This document shows, piece by piece, positions 52,190 to 60,808 of a stretch of 64,000 nt of DNA. The notes under the pieces are model-generated. The model worked only from the letters and a program-made list of their open reading frames with translations. It ran no database searches and had not been told where the DNA came from. How positions within the stretch are numbered: position 1 is the stretch's first letter; every line of letters starts with the position of its first letter. Where the stretch lies: positions 806,001-870,000 of the forward strand of contig JADJQM010000003.1 of NCBI GenBank assembly GCA_016712715.1, written 5' to 3'. Made by a program: the position numbers and the translations under genes. This stretch comes from Rhodospirillaceae bacterium (lineage in GTDB: Bacteria > Pseudomonadota > Alphaproteobacteria > Dongiales > Dongiaceae).

Positions 52190-53353
52190 ATGTCTCAGGA
52201 CAGCAGCGCCGTGGATGGCTCCAACCGCATCAATTATCCGTCGGCCGTGCCCTTTGTGCTGGTGCATCTCGCCTGCTTCGCGGCGATCTGGACCGGTATT
52301 ACTTGGCAAGCCGTGGTACTGGGCGTGGCACTCTACTGGCTGCGCATGTTCGGCGTCGTCGCCGGCTATCATCGCTACTTCTCGCATCGCGCATACAGCA
52401 CCAGCCGTGTCATGCAGTTCCTGTTGGCCTTTCTCGCCCAATCCAGCAGCCAGAAGAGCGTATTGTGGTGGGCGTCGAAACATCGCCACCATCACCTCTA
52501 TTCCGACACCGAAGAGGATGTGCACTCGCCCCGCCGCAAAGGCTTCCTCTACAGCCATATGGGCTGGATATTCGACCAGAAGCACGACCTTGCCGATCTG
52601 ACCAAGGTGGCCGACCTCACCCGCTTTCCCGAACTGCGCTGGCTGCACAAATACGAGCAGGTGCCGGCCATTGCGCTCGCGCTATTCTGTTTCGCCATCG
52701 CCGGTTGGCCTGGCCTGGTGGTGGGATTCTTCTGGAGCACGGTTGTGCTCTACCACGCTACCTTCTGCATTAACTCCCTCGCGCACGTGCATGGCAGCAA
52801 GCGCTATGTGACCGGCGACGATTCCCGGAACAATTGGTTGCTGGCGATCTTCGCCATGGGCGAAGGCTGGCATAACAATCACCACGCCTATCAGAGCAGC
52901 GTACGCCAGGGTTTCAAATGGTGGGAGGTCGACCTCGCCTACTACCTGCTCTGCGCCATGTCCTGGGCGCGTATGGTTTGGGATTTCAAGTCGCCGCCGG
53001 CGCAGGTCCTGCGCAACGAACAGCGCCTGGGGGCAAAAGTCATCAACCGTGCCGCCGAGGAACTGGCCGAGCGTTTCAATGCCGAGCGCATCGCGCTTTC
53101 CATCACCGCGGCGCTCCATGGCCCGGATCTATCCGCGCTGCAGGAAGCGCTCACCCGTGCCCAGAACCGCACGGCGGAAGTGCTGGCCAATCTCTCCCTG
53201 CCGCATCTCCCCAGCCGCGAGGAGTTTCTGGCCGAGGCCAAAGCCATGTTCGCCCGTACCATGTCTCTCAACGAGATCGTCGACCGTGCCTATGAACAGC
53301 TGCTGGCCGCGGTCGGCACGCGCCTCGCCACGGCCAAGGCGCAGGCGTCATAG
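52190..53353 (+). CDS. Acyl-CoA/fatty acid desaturase
   Basis: A 387-residue membrane-bound di-iron desaturase. The three His boxes are HRYFSHR, KHRHHH and HNNHHA, in the order of delta-9 acyl-CoA desaturases. Several hydrophobic segments separate them. It introduces a double bond into a saturated acyl chain. About 100 extra residues at the C-terminus form a charged helical region not needed for the fold. ATG 52190 is used. Confidence 0.93.
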   Translation: MSQDSSAVDGSNRINYPSAVPFVLVHLACFAAIWTGITWQAVVLGVALYWLRMFGVVAGYHRYFSHRAYSTSRVMQFLLAFLAQSSSQKSVLWWASKHRHHHLYSDTEEDVHSPRRKGFLYSHMGWIFDQKHDLADLTKVADLTRFPELRWLHKYEQVPAIALALFCFAIAGWPGLVVGFFWSTVVLYHATFCINSLAHVHGSKRYVTGDDSRNNWLLAIFAMGEGWHNNHHAYQSSVRQGFKWWEVDLAYYLLCAMSWARMVWDFKSPPAQVLRNEQRLGAKVINRAAEELAERFNAERIALSITAALHGPDLSALQEALTRAQNRTAEVLANLSLPHLPSREEFLAEAKAMFARTMSLNEIVDRAYEQLLAAVGTRLATAKAQAS

Positions 53354-53454
53354 CGACGTTTGACGCGCCCGCCGGCCGATACGACCTTGGGCACCTCAGG
53401 AAGGCCTCCTGTGCAGCCAAGCCGGGCGGGTTCCAACCCGAAATTGCGTGTGGC

Positions 53455-53468
53455 TTGACGCAAGTCAA
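53455..53468. promoter_or_regulatory. FNR/FixK-type box TTGAC-GCAA-GTCAA
   Basis: A perfect 5-bp inverted repeat with the N4 spacer of FNR/FixK/CRP-family sites (consensus TTGAT-N4-ATCAA). It lies 63 bases upstream of the phosphotransacetylase ATG, where it would suit oxygen-responsive activation. Confidence 0.6.
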
Positions 53469-53531
53469 TTGTTCCATGCGTCGACGCGCCGTAATATTGC
53501 GAGGTTATGATCGCCCGGAATTTGGCCAGGG

Positions 53532-54521
53532 ATGGTCAACAGCGTTAGAAAGCCGGAATCCGCAATGCTCCAGAAACCGATCGATCGACCCCATGACAAA
53601 TATCAGCGATTGCTGGAGGCGGCGCGGGGCGAAGCACCGATTCCGACCGCGATCGCCCATCCATGTGACTCGGTCTCTCTGGAATCGGCACTCGAAGCCG
53701 CCCGCCTGAATCTCATCGCGCCGATCCTGGTCGGCCCGAAAGCCAAGATCTCAGCGGTGGCCGCCAAAGCAGGCCTCGACATTTCGGCCCTCCCGCTGAT
53801 CGACGCCGCGCACAGCCATGACGCCGCCGACCGGGCCGTGGCCCTGGTGCGCGAAGGCCGGGCCGAGGCACTGATGAAGGGCAGTCTCCATACCGACGAG
53901 CTGATGGCGGCGGTCGTGGCACGGGAGACGGGCATACGCACGGCGCGGCGCCTCAGCCATTGTTTCATCATGGACATACCCGGCCATCCCTTTCCCTTGA
54001 TCATCACCGATGCGGCAGTCAACATCGCCCCCTCGCTCGAAGACAAGGTCGACATCGTCCAGAATGCCATCGACCTTGCCCACGCCCTCGCCTTCGGCGA
54101 AGTGCGCGTCGCCATCCTCAGCGCCATGGAAACGGTCAATCCGAAGGTTCCCTCAACACTGGAGGCTGCCGCCTTGTGCAAGATGGCAGATCGCGGCCAG
54201 ATCACCGGCGCGCTCATCGACGGGCCGCTGGCGCTCGACAATGCGATCAGCGAAAGTGCCGCCGAGATGAAGGGCATCAAATCGCCCGTGGCCGGCCGCG
54301 CCAACGTCCTGGTGGTGCCGGACCTTGAGGCCGGCAATATGCTGGCCAAAAGCTTGTCCTTCCTGGCGGGCGCCGACGCAGCCGGCATCGTGCTGGGCGC
54401 CAGGGTCCCGATCATCCTCACCAGTCGCGCCGATTCCCTCACGACCCGCCTCGCCTCCTGCGCCGTCGCTGATCTCTATGCTGCGTGGCGCCGAAGAAAT
54501 GCAGCGCGCGCCATCGCCTGA
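53532..54521 (+). CDS. Phosphate acetyl/butyryltransferase
   Basis: A 329-residue phosphotransacylase domain protein. Landmarks are GPKAKI-like nucleotide region, the ALMKGSLHTDELM loop, ITDAAVNIAP and the C-terminal VPDLEAGNMLAKSL and GIVLGARVPIILTSRAD. It converts an acyl-CoA to an acyl phosphate or back. No acetate kinase gene adjoins it. ATG 53532 is used; ATG 53565 is also possible. An FNR-type box upstream suggests induction under low oxygen. Confidence 0.9.
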   Translation: MVNSVRKPESAMLQKPIDRPHDKYQRLLEAARGEAPIPTAIAHPCDSVSLESALEAARLNLIAPILVGPKAKISAVAAKAGLDISALPLIDAAHSHDAADRAVALVREGRAEALMKGSLHTDELMAAVVARETGIRTARRLSHCFIMDIPGHPFPLIITDAAVNIAPSLEDKVDIVQNAIDLAHALAFGEVRVAILSAMETVNPKVPSTLEAAALCKMADRGQITGALIDGPLALDNAISESAAEMKGIKSPVAGRANVLVVPDLEAGNMLAKSLSFLAGADAAGIVLGARVPIILTSRADSLTTRLASCAVADLYAAWRRRNAARAIA

Positions 54522-54870
54522 CGTTTGCGCGCGCAGGCTCGTCGGTCAAAAGGGGTGACACCAGCGCGTACGGCTGTTCGATGCCGCCCTGGATCTTGCT
54601 GAAATTGCGCGCCGCGCTGTTGCCGAGTTGAAAATTCTTCATCTCAATTGCTCAGCGGGCCGCCATGTCAGCAGCAGCGGCGGCGTTGCCGCGCACCAAC
54701 CATGCAGTGACCTGACATTGGGGAGCAGCCCATCACGGCCGCGGATCTGGCGTTCCATGCAGCCCAGGCAACTGGCCGAGGCGGCCGACGATCCCTGGAG
54801 GTGCCGCTCCGTCAGTGCAACGGCAACTCAAACCAGGATATCGGGGAAGCAGCGAGTTCAAGAAAATTGG
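54522..54870. other. Intergenic region between phosphotransacetylase and tRNA-Ser
   Basis: No gene can be supported. A minus-strand frame (54439-54642) starting MKNFQLGNSAARNFSK looks protein-like for about 40 residues and then runs into the phosphotransacetylase gene; it may be a decayed remnant. Confidence 0.4.
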
Positions 54871-54960
54871 CGGAGGGGATGGGATTCGAACCCTCGTTAG
54901 GGGTTTACCCCCTAAAACGGTTTAGCAAACCGTCGCCTTCAGCCACTCGGCCACCCCTCC
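54871..54960 (-). tRNA. tRNA-Ser (anticodon GCU)
   Basis: A 90-base class II tRNA on the minus strand. The acceptor stem GGAGGGG pairs with CCCCTCC followed by a G discriminator. The anticodon GCT is complementary to 54924-54926 (TTGCTAA loop), and GGTTCGAATCC forms the T-arm. The long variable arm with GGGGGTAAACCCC is typical of tRNA-Ser. CCA is not encoded. Confidence 0.97.
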
Positions 54961-55108
54961 GCGCTCCGTAAACAATCGAGTGGCGCGTTTTCACGACGTA
55001 TGCGGGGCCTTTACTAACGGTGACCTCGCGGAATGTCAAACCATCGTCTCGGATGCTGGTTTGGTCGTGAAAAATTACGCTGGATCAGATGCTTGGGGAA
55101 GGGAGGGG

Positions 55109-55816
55109 TCAGGAGCGCCGATCAAGCTGGCCAGCCCCGAACAGGATCTCGCGTTCCTGCTCGGTGAAGGGCTTGGTCCGACTGCGATCGGCCAGGACCT
55201 GGAGGCCGCGGATCACGGCCGGACGTGCGGCTATGGTATCGAACCAGCGCTGAAGGTTCCGGTGCGCGGGGAGGTCCTGCCCCTGCTTGTCCCAATAGCG
55301 CAGCCATGGCCAGGTCGCGATGTCGGCGATGCTGTAATCGGCACCGGCAAGATAGGGACTCTCGCCCAGCCGGGCATCGAGCACCTTGTAGAGCCGTGTC
55401 GTCTCATCGGTGTAGCGCTTGATGGCATAGGGCAATTGTTCCGGGGCGTAAGTGCGGAAGTGATGGGTCTGCCCGAGCATCGGGCCGACGCCACCCATCT
55501 GGAACATCAGCCACTGCAGCACCGCCATGCGGCCGCGTGCATCGACCGGCATCAGCTTGCCGGTCTTCTCAGCGAGATAGAGCAGCATGGCGCCGGATTC
55601 CATCATCGCCAAAGGCTTGCCATCATGACCCTCGGGATCGACCATGGCCGGAATCTTGTTGTTTGGGCTGATTTTGAGGAAGGCTGGCTTGAACTGGTCG
55701 CCGGCGCCGATATCGACCGCATGGGCGACATAGGGGAGTTCCATTTCCTCAAGCGCAATATGGATCTTGTGGCCGTTCGGCGTTGGCCAAGTATAGAGAT
55801 CGATCGGTGCAGGCAT
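55109..55816 (-). CDS. Glutathione S-transferase, YfcG-like
   Basis: A 235-residue glutathione transferase. The N-terminal thioredoxin-like domain begins IDLYTWPTPNGHKIHIALEE, includes NNKIPAMVD and the ESGAMLLYLAEK glutathione site, and the C-terminal helical domain has YSIADIATWPW. The NGH motif in place of catalytic Ser/Cys is typical of YfcG/Ure2p-type disulfide-bond oxidoreductases. ATG 55816 has GAGGGAG upstream. It is a tandem paralogue of 55830-56458. Confidence 0.92.
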   Translation of the reverse strand: MPAPIDLYTWPTPNGHKIHIALEEMELPYVAHAVDIGAGDQFKPAFLKISPNNKIPAMVDPEGHDGKPLAMMESGAMLLYLAEKTGKLMPVDARGRMAVLQWLMFQMGGVGPMLGQTHHFRTYAPEQLPYAIKRYTDETTRLYKVLDARLGESPYLAGADYSIADIATWPWLRYWDKQGQDLPAHRNLQRWFDTIAARPAVIRGLQVLADRSRTKPFTEQEREILFGAGQLDRRS

Positions 55817-55829
55817 GGCGGCTCCCTCC

Positions 55830-56458
55830 TCACGCAGCCGCGCTGAACGCATTGAGGCCACGTTGCACCGCCGGCCGCGCCGCGATGCTGTTGATCCAGC
55901 GCGTGACTTGGGGAAAGTCCCGCATATCCTGACCATATTTCTCGCTGCCCTTGACCCAGGGCCAAGTGGCAATATCGGCGATCGAGTATTCGGGTCGCCC
56001 AGATAGGCACTGTCCGTCAGGCGATGCTCCATCACCCGGAGCAGGCGGGTCACCTCATTGGTGTAACGATCGACCGCATATGGCAGGCGCTCAGGCGCGA
56101 CGCTGCGGAAATGCCAAGCCTGGCCGTACATTGGGCCGATACTGGCCACCTGAAACATCAGCCATTGCAGCACGTCATAGCGGCGTCGTGGCACGGTGGG
56201 CAGGAACTTGCCGCTCTTGTCGGCGAGATAGATGAGGATGGCGCCGGATTCGAATACTGTGATCGGTTTCCCGTCCGGTCCATCGTCATCCACAATGGCC
56301 GGAATCTTGCTGTTGGGATTGATCGCCACGAAGTCCGGGCGGAACTGTTCGCCCTTGCCGATATCGACCTTGTGCAGCCGAAAGGGCAATCCCGTTTCCG
56401 CCAGCATGATGTGGGCCTTGTGGCCGTTGGGCGTGGCCCAGGAATAAAGATCGATCAT
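55830..56458 (-). pseudogene. Glutathione S-transferase, YfcG-like, frameshifted
   Basis: The paralogue upstream of 55109-55816, starting at ATG 56458 (IDLYSWATPNGHKAHIM). The frame is normal to AYLGDP, then shifts near 55991-56000. The expected C-terminal half, with YSIADIATWPWVKG and ending NAFSAAA, continues in the next frame to a TGA at 55830. One inserted base near GGG 55992-55994 would restore a gene of about 209 residues. In the shifted frame it reads into the next GST, giving a false 481-residue protein. A real mutation or a base-calling error. Confidence 0.82.
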
Positions 56459-56671
56459 CGGAAGGGTCCGCTCACATTTGGTCGTCACTGCCTGCGCGAT
56501 ATCCGCAGCATTGAGGATGAAGAACACTGTCGCGGGAAAAATCAGCCCGCGCAAGAGCCGCTTTACCCGCCGGGTGCAAACAGGCAGTGTGACTTTGAAA
56601 AGAGGCCACCCGGCTGCGGTCGCCGCCGCTTGGGGAGCGCGCTTCTAGCAATAGTGTGTGACGGTTTGACG

Positions 56672-57067
56672 ATGGAAAGACCCTATAGCGGCTATGCCGA
56701 CTTGATCGGCTACCAGCTGATCGACAAGGCTAAGGATTTTGCCCGCATTGAACTCATGGTGGGACAGCAGCATCTCAACCGGATGGGTGTGCCCCATGGC
56801 GGGGTGCTGGCCACGCTTTTGGACACAGCCACTGGGTTCGCTGTGGCCTTTGCCGATGGGCCGGACCGGGTACTGCGCGCGGTCACCTTGTCCATGAACG
56901 TTCAATTCATCGGCCAGGGAAAGGCGGGGGAGCGGATTATCGGCGAGGGGTATCGGATCGGCGGCGGCAAGACCGTGGCCTTCGCCAAGGCGGAACTGCG
57001 TACCGAGGCCGGGCTGGTGCTGGCACGCGGCGACGCAGTCTACCGGTTCCTGGACAAGCCCAGCTGA
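56672..57067 (+). CDS. PaaI-type hotdog thioesterase
   Basis: A 131-residue single hotdog domain. The motif MGVPHGGVLATLLDTATGFAV contains the conserved HGG and the catalytic Asp. It hydrolyses acyl-CoA thioesters, often aromatic or medium chain. ATG 56672 is used; the frame also opens upstream inside the opposite-strand GST gene. It is convergent with the Mpo1-like gene. Confidence 0.88.
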   Translation: MERPYSGYADLIGYQLIDKAKDFARIELMVGQQHLNRMGVPHGGVLATLLDTATGFAVAFADGPDRVLRAVTLSMNVQFIGQGKAGERIIGEGYRIGGGKTVAFAKAELRTEAGLVLARGDAVYRFLDKPS

Positions 57068-57079
57068 CCTGTATGGCGT

Positions 57080-57520
57080 CTATTCTGCCGGCTGACGGTG
57101 GTGGCGTGGTTCCGGAGCACCGAGGCCCAAGCGCGCATACTCCGCACCGATGCGGCCTGTCAGGGCCAGCCAGCACATGCGCAGATCGGCGAGCGCGCCG
57201 TAGAAGGCGTTGACGCGGATAAGCGGCCGGTTGTGCTCGACCCACCAATGCGAGGTGACCGCCATGGTGACGGCGAAAGCGATGCCAGCCACACAAAACA
57301 AAGCTTGCTGGTGCAGGATGGCCAGCGTCGTCGTGATGATGCCCACCACGGTGGCCGAATAATGCATGCCCCGGGTCATCGGGTGGCGATGGGCGTCGAG
57401 ATAGAGGCGCCAGAATTCGTGAAAGGGCATCTTCAAACCGTCACGGAAGGTCTTGTCCGTGAGCACGCCCTGCGCTGACCGCTTCAGTTTAGGTCCTGGT
57501 GCCGCCGCTTCTTGATTCAT
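57080..57520 (-). CDS. Mpo1-like (DUF962) membrane protein
   Basis: A 146-residue protein with about two to three hydrophobic segments. FWRLYLDAHRHPMTRGMHYSAT and HWWVEHNRP match the conserved His-bearing regions of the DUF962 family, which includes yeast Mpo1, an iron-dependent 2-hydroxy fatty acid dioxygenase. Enzyme activity of the bacterial protein is not established. Confidence 0.8.
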   Translation of the reverse strand: MNQEAAAPGPKLKRSAQGVLTDKTFRDGLKMPFHEFWRLYLDAHRHPMTRGMHYSATVVGIITTTLAILHQQALFCVAGIAFAVTMAVTSHWWVEHNRPLIRVNAFYGALADLRMCWLALTGRIGAEYARLGLGAPEPRHHRQPAE

Positions 57521-57686
57521 TGGGGCATCTCCCGTCCTTTATGGGCTCTTGCAAGCCCCTCACCGCCATCCCTGATAATGATGTTAACGCCTAATTCTGA
57601 CAGCTGTCTAACATTCATCCATGTTTTTCGCTGTTCCTCACTTGCCTGTGAATTCGCTGAAATCATGGTTTATTTCACCCCGACCG

Positions 57687-58463
57687 TCATTGGCCGGTGA
57701 ATACCGGGCGCCGCTTGGCAAGAAAGGCTGCAATCCCTTCGCGATAGTCGGCGCTGGCCACAGCAGCATAGCTCTCCTGCAGCTCGGCGGCGGTCAAGGG
57801 CTGCCCGTCCAGACAGCGCAGGGTGAACTTCTTGTGGTTGCGGTGGCTCTGGGGCGAGCCCGCCAGCAAGCGTTCGGTGCTGCTGGCAACTGCAGCGGCA
57901 AGGTCGCCAGATGCCACCAGCCGTGTCACCAAACCTCGACGCAGCGCCCAGTCGGCATCATGGATACCCCCTTCCAGGAGCATTTCCAGCATGGTGGCGC
58001 GCCCGACAAGGTCGACCAGCATGCCCAGTTCTGGATAGGGCATGGTGATGCCGACGCGTTGGATCGGGATGCCAAACTTGGCATTGTCTGCCGCGATCCG
58101 GAGATCGCACATGGCCGCGATTTCCAACCCGCCACCGAGGCAGTTGCCGTCGATCCGGGCAATTGTGGGATGCGGTAGCCCGCGGATGCACCGCAGCGTC
58201 TCCAGCATCATCTCGCCATAGTCTCTGGCCGCGTCAGGCGTGTCACGGTGGGCGGCAAATTCGGCCATGTCGGCGCCGGCGGCGAAATGCCCACCCGCCC
58301 CCTGCAACACGACGCAGCGCACGGTGCCGTCGGCAGCGAGATCACGCAGATGGCTGGCGAGGCCGCGCCACATCTCGGCATTGAGCGCATTGCGCTTTTC
58401 CGGCCGGTTGAGGGTGAGGATCGCCACTGCGCCATCGCGCGTATGCAAGATCAAACTGGTCAT
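57687..58463 (-). CDS. Enoyl-CoA hydratase/isomerase family protein
   Basis: A 258-residue crotonase-fold enzyme. The oxyanion-hole motifs are HFAAGADMAEF and NCLGGGLEIAAMCDLRIA. One catalytic Glu position near the GIT(M)PYPE region reads VGITMPYPELG, so the exact reaction is uncertain. ATG 58463 is chosen; the frame is open to 58520. It is divergent from the oxygenase gene at 58627. Confidence 0.9.
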   Translation of the reverse strand: MTSLILHTRDGAVAILTLNRPEKRNALNAEMWRGLASHLRDLAADGTVRCVVLQGAGGHFAAGADMAEFAAHRDTPDAARDYGEMMLETLRCIRGLPHPTIARIDGNCLGGGLEIAAMCDLRIAADNAKFGIPIQRVGITMPYPELGMLVDLVGRATMLEMLLEGGIHDADWALRRGLVTRLVASGDLAAAVASSTERLLAGSPQSHRNHKKFTLRCLDGQPLTAAELQESYAAVASADYREGIAAFLAKRRPVFTGQ

Positions 58464-58626
58464 CGTCGGTTTCCATCTGGCAGATGCAGCTGCCGAATCG
58501 TAAGCGATTCGCCGGCGCAATGGTTAACATTCCTGACGTGTGGCTGGCAGCCAGCGACTTGCCGAGTGCAGGCGTTTCCAGCATGTTGTCGCCGACTTTC
58601 ATCAGCCTTCCAGAGCAGTTCGTAAC

Positions 58627-59964
58627 ATGAGCACCGGCAAGCCCACCCTCACCCTCAGCCAACCCAGCGCCGCACGCGTGATCGATCCCCGCCTGCAGGT
58701 CGGCGATCCGGCCCCGTGGTTCGTCTGCGCCAGCAACGTCAACCCGACCTTCGATTTCTCGACCGCCGCCGGGCGCTATGTGGTCCTTTCCTTCTTCGGC
58801 TCGACCGCTCATCCGGTTGGAAAAGCGCTGGTTGAGAGCTTCCTCGCCGCGCAGGAACTGTTCGCGGAGCCCGATTTCTATTTCTTCGGCGTCTCCGTCG
58901 ACGGCAATGACCGCAACCAGGAAGCCCTCACCCGGATCCGCCCGGGCCTCGACATTTTCTGGGACAGCGAGCGCAAGGTTGCTCAGCGCTACCACATCGC
59001 CTCCAGCGAAACGCCACTTGCCGCCCTGCAACCGGTAACGTTCCTGCTCGATCCCACCTTCCGCGTGCTCGGCATTTTCGCCACCCATGATGGTCGCGTG
59101 CAGGCGGATTCGGTCCTGCAGGTGCTGAAGCGCCTGCCCAAGCTGGGATCCCCGCGGCCGGCTCAGATGCAGGCACCGGTGCTGGTGCTGCCCAATGTGT
59201 TCGAGCGCGACCTGTGCCAGCGCCTGATCGACGGCTATCGCAACGGCAACCCGACGGAATCCGGCTTCATGGTCGAGCGCGACGGCAAGACCGTCCAACT
59301 GCACGATCATCGCCACAAGCGACGCAGCGACTGGATCATCAACGACCGCACCTTGATCGAGGCCGCGCAGGAGCGCATCCGCCGCCGCCTGGTGCCGGAG
59401 ATCAAGCGCGCCTTCGCCTTCGACGTGACCCGCATGGAGCGCCATATCGTGGCGGGCTATGACCAGAGCGGTGGCTATTTCCGCCCGCACCGTGACAACA
59501 CCACCAAGGGCACGACGCATCGCCGCTTCGCCGTCACGATCAATTTGAATGCCGAGGATTATGTCGGTGGCGACCTGATGTTCCCGGAGTTCGGCCGCGC
59601 CACCTACCGTGCACCGACCGGTGGCGCCGTGGTGTTTTCCTGCTCGCTGCTGCATGAGGCGCTGCCGATCCTGCGCGGCCAGCGCTTCGCCTACCTGCCC
59701 TTCCTTTATGACGAGGCGGCGGCGCAGATCCGCCAGGCCAACAACCCGCATCTGGGCGAAGGGGTCCAGGTCTACCAGATGGCAACGCCCCGCCCGGCTC
59801 TCGCCCCCCAGGATCGACCCAAGGGAGACAAACCACAGGGCAAGGGCCGGCCGCAAGGCGAGGGCCGGCCTCAGGGCAAGGGCGGACCTCGCGGGAAGCA
59901 GGACCGAAAGTCAGGCGGCGGGGGCAAGCCGGGCCGGCCGCAGCCGGGGAATCGCGGGCGCTGA
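58627..59964 (+). CDS. Thioredoxin-fold plus prolyl-4-hydroxylase-type 2OG oxygenase with Pro/Gly-rich tail
   Basis: A 445-residue protein with three parts. Residues about 15-185 look like a peroxiredoxin/thioredoxin fold (LQVGDPAPWFVC, FFGVSVDGND, VTFLLDPTFRVLGIF), but the peroxidatic Cys position reads STAHPVGK, so it is probably redox-dead. Residues about 195-370 are a P4Hc-type 2-oxoglutarate/iron oxygenase with His288-x-Asp290 and His343. The final 50 residues are low complexity, rich in Pro, Gly, Lys and Arg with RPQGKG-like repeats. ATG 58627 is chosen; the frame is open to 58540. Confidence 0.87.
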   Translation: MSTGKPTLTLSQPSAARVIDPRLQVGDPAPWFVCASNVNPTFDFSTAAGRYVVLSFFGSTAHPVGKALVESFLAAQELFAEPDFYFFGVSVDGNDRNQEALTRIRPGLDIFWDSERKVAQRYHIASSETPLAALQPVTFLLDPTFRVLGIFATHDGRVQADSVLQVLKRLPKLGSPRPAQMQAPVLVLPNVFERDLCQRLIDGYRNGNPTESGFMVERDGKTVQLHDHRHKRRSDWIINDRTLIEAAQERIRRRLVPEIKRAFAFDVTRMERHIVAGYDQSGGYFRPHRDNTTKGTTHRRFAVTINLNAEDYVGGDLMFPEFGRATYRAPTGGAVVFSCSLLHEALPILRGQRFAYLPFLYDEAAAQIRQANNPHLGEGVQVYQMATPRPALAPQDRPKGDKPQGKGRPQGEGRPQGKGGPRGKQDRKSGGGGKPGRPQPGNRGR

Positions 59965-60062
59965 CAACAACCCAGCAGCCCACCCTTGCGGCCGCCGTGC
60001 GCTCTGCTAAAACCCCATCTCACTCGACTTGGCAGCGAAACTTGGCAATTGGGGCATGGGGC

Positions 60063-60743
60063 ATGGCGCAGACAACCAACCTTTCCGGACCGATCGTGGC
60101 GCGAATCCTTCTGGAAATCGCCGCGGTACATTTCCGCCCGGATGAGCCCTTTACCCTCACCTCCGGCCGCAAGAGCCCGGTCTATATCGATTGCCGCAAG
60201 ATCATCGCCTTCCCGCGCGCCCGCGCCAAGGTAACGGAACTGGCCGCCGACCTCGTCGGCCGCGAGATCGGCTTCGAGAGCCTCGATGTGGTGGCGGGCG
60301 GCGAAACGGCCGGCATCCCCTATGCGGCATGGCTTGCTGACAAGCTCCATCTGCCGATGGCCTATATCCGCAAGAAACCGAAAGGCTTCGGCCGCGGTGC
60401 CCAGATCGAGGGCGATATGAAGCCGGGTGCCCGAACGCTGCTGGTCGAGGACCTCGCCACCGATGGCGGCTCCAAGGTCAATTTCATCAATGCCATCCGC
60501 CAGGCTGAGTGCGAGGTGGCCCATGCCCTCGTGGTGTTCCATTACGGCATCTTCCCGCAATCGCTGACCACATTGGGCGATCTCGGCGTGAAGCTGCATG
60601 GTCTCGCCACCTGGTGGGATGTGCTGGAGGCGGCCCGCGATACGGGGCGCCTGGATGCCGGCGAGACCGCGAAGATTCGCGCCTTTCTCGACGATCCTGA
60701 AGGCTGGTCGACGGCCCGCGGCGGGACCCTGAAGGCCGAGTAA
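60063..60743 (+). CDS. pyrE: Orotate phosphoribosyltransferase
   Basis: A 226-residue enzyme of pyrimidine synthesis that joins orotate and PRPP. The PRPP loop is LLVEDLATDGGSK, and FTLTSGRKSPVYIDCRK and the KKPKGFGRGAQIEG flexible loop are typical. ATG 60063 is chosen; the frame opens at 59997. It precedes oxyR by 65 bases. Confidence 0.93.
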   Translation: MAQTTNLSGPIVARILLEIAAVHFRPDEPFTLTSGRKSPVYIDCRKIIAFPRARAKVTELAADLVGREIGFESLDVVAGGETAGIPYAAWLADKLHLPMAYIRKKPKGFGRGAQIEGDMKPGARTLLVEDLATDGGSKVNFINAIRQAECEVAHALVVFHYGIFPQSLTTLGDLGVKLHGLATWWDVLEAARDTGRLDAGETAKIRAFLDDPEGWSTARGGTLKAE

Positions 60744-60808
60744 TCGGCCGCCCTTGATTAATCGATCCAACTTGCTATTTTAGTCCTGTCAATCGATAGG
60801 ATCGATCA

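Noticed and set aside
54439..54642. 67-codon minus-strand gene after phosphotransacetylase
   Set aside because: It runs into the opposite-strand gene and loses protein-like character after about 40 residues; noted only as a possible remnant.
54871..54960. tRNA-Ser as an integration site
   Set aside because: No integrase, direct repeat of the tRNA end or foreign composition was seen on either side.
55109..56554. A 481-residue double-GST protein
   Set aside because: The joining region has no family resemblance, while the proper C-terminus of the first GST lies in the next frame and the second GST has its own ATG and ribosome-binding site.
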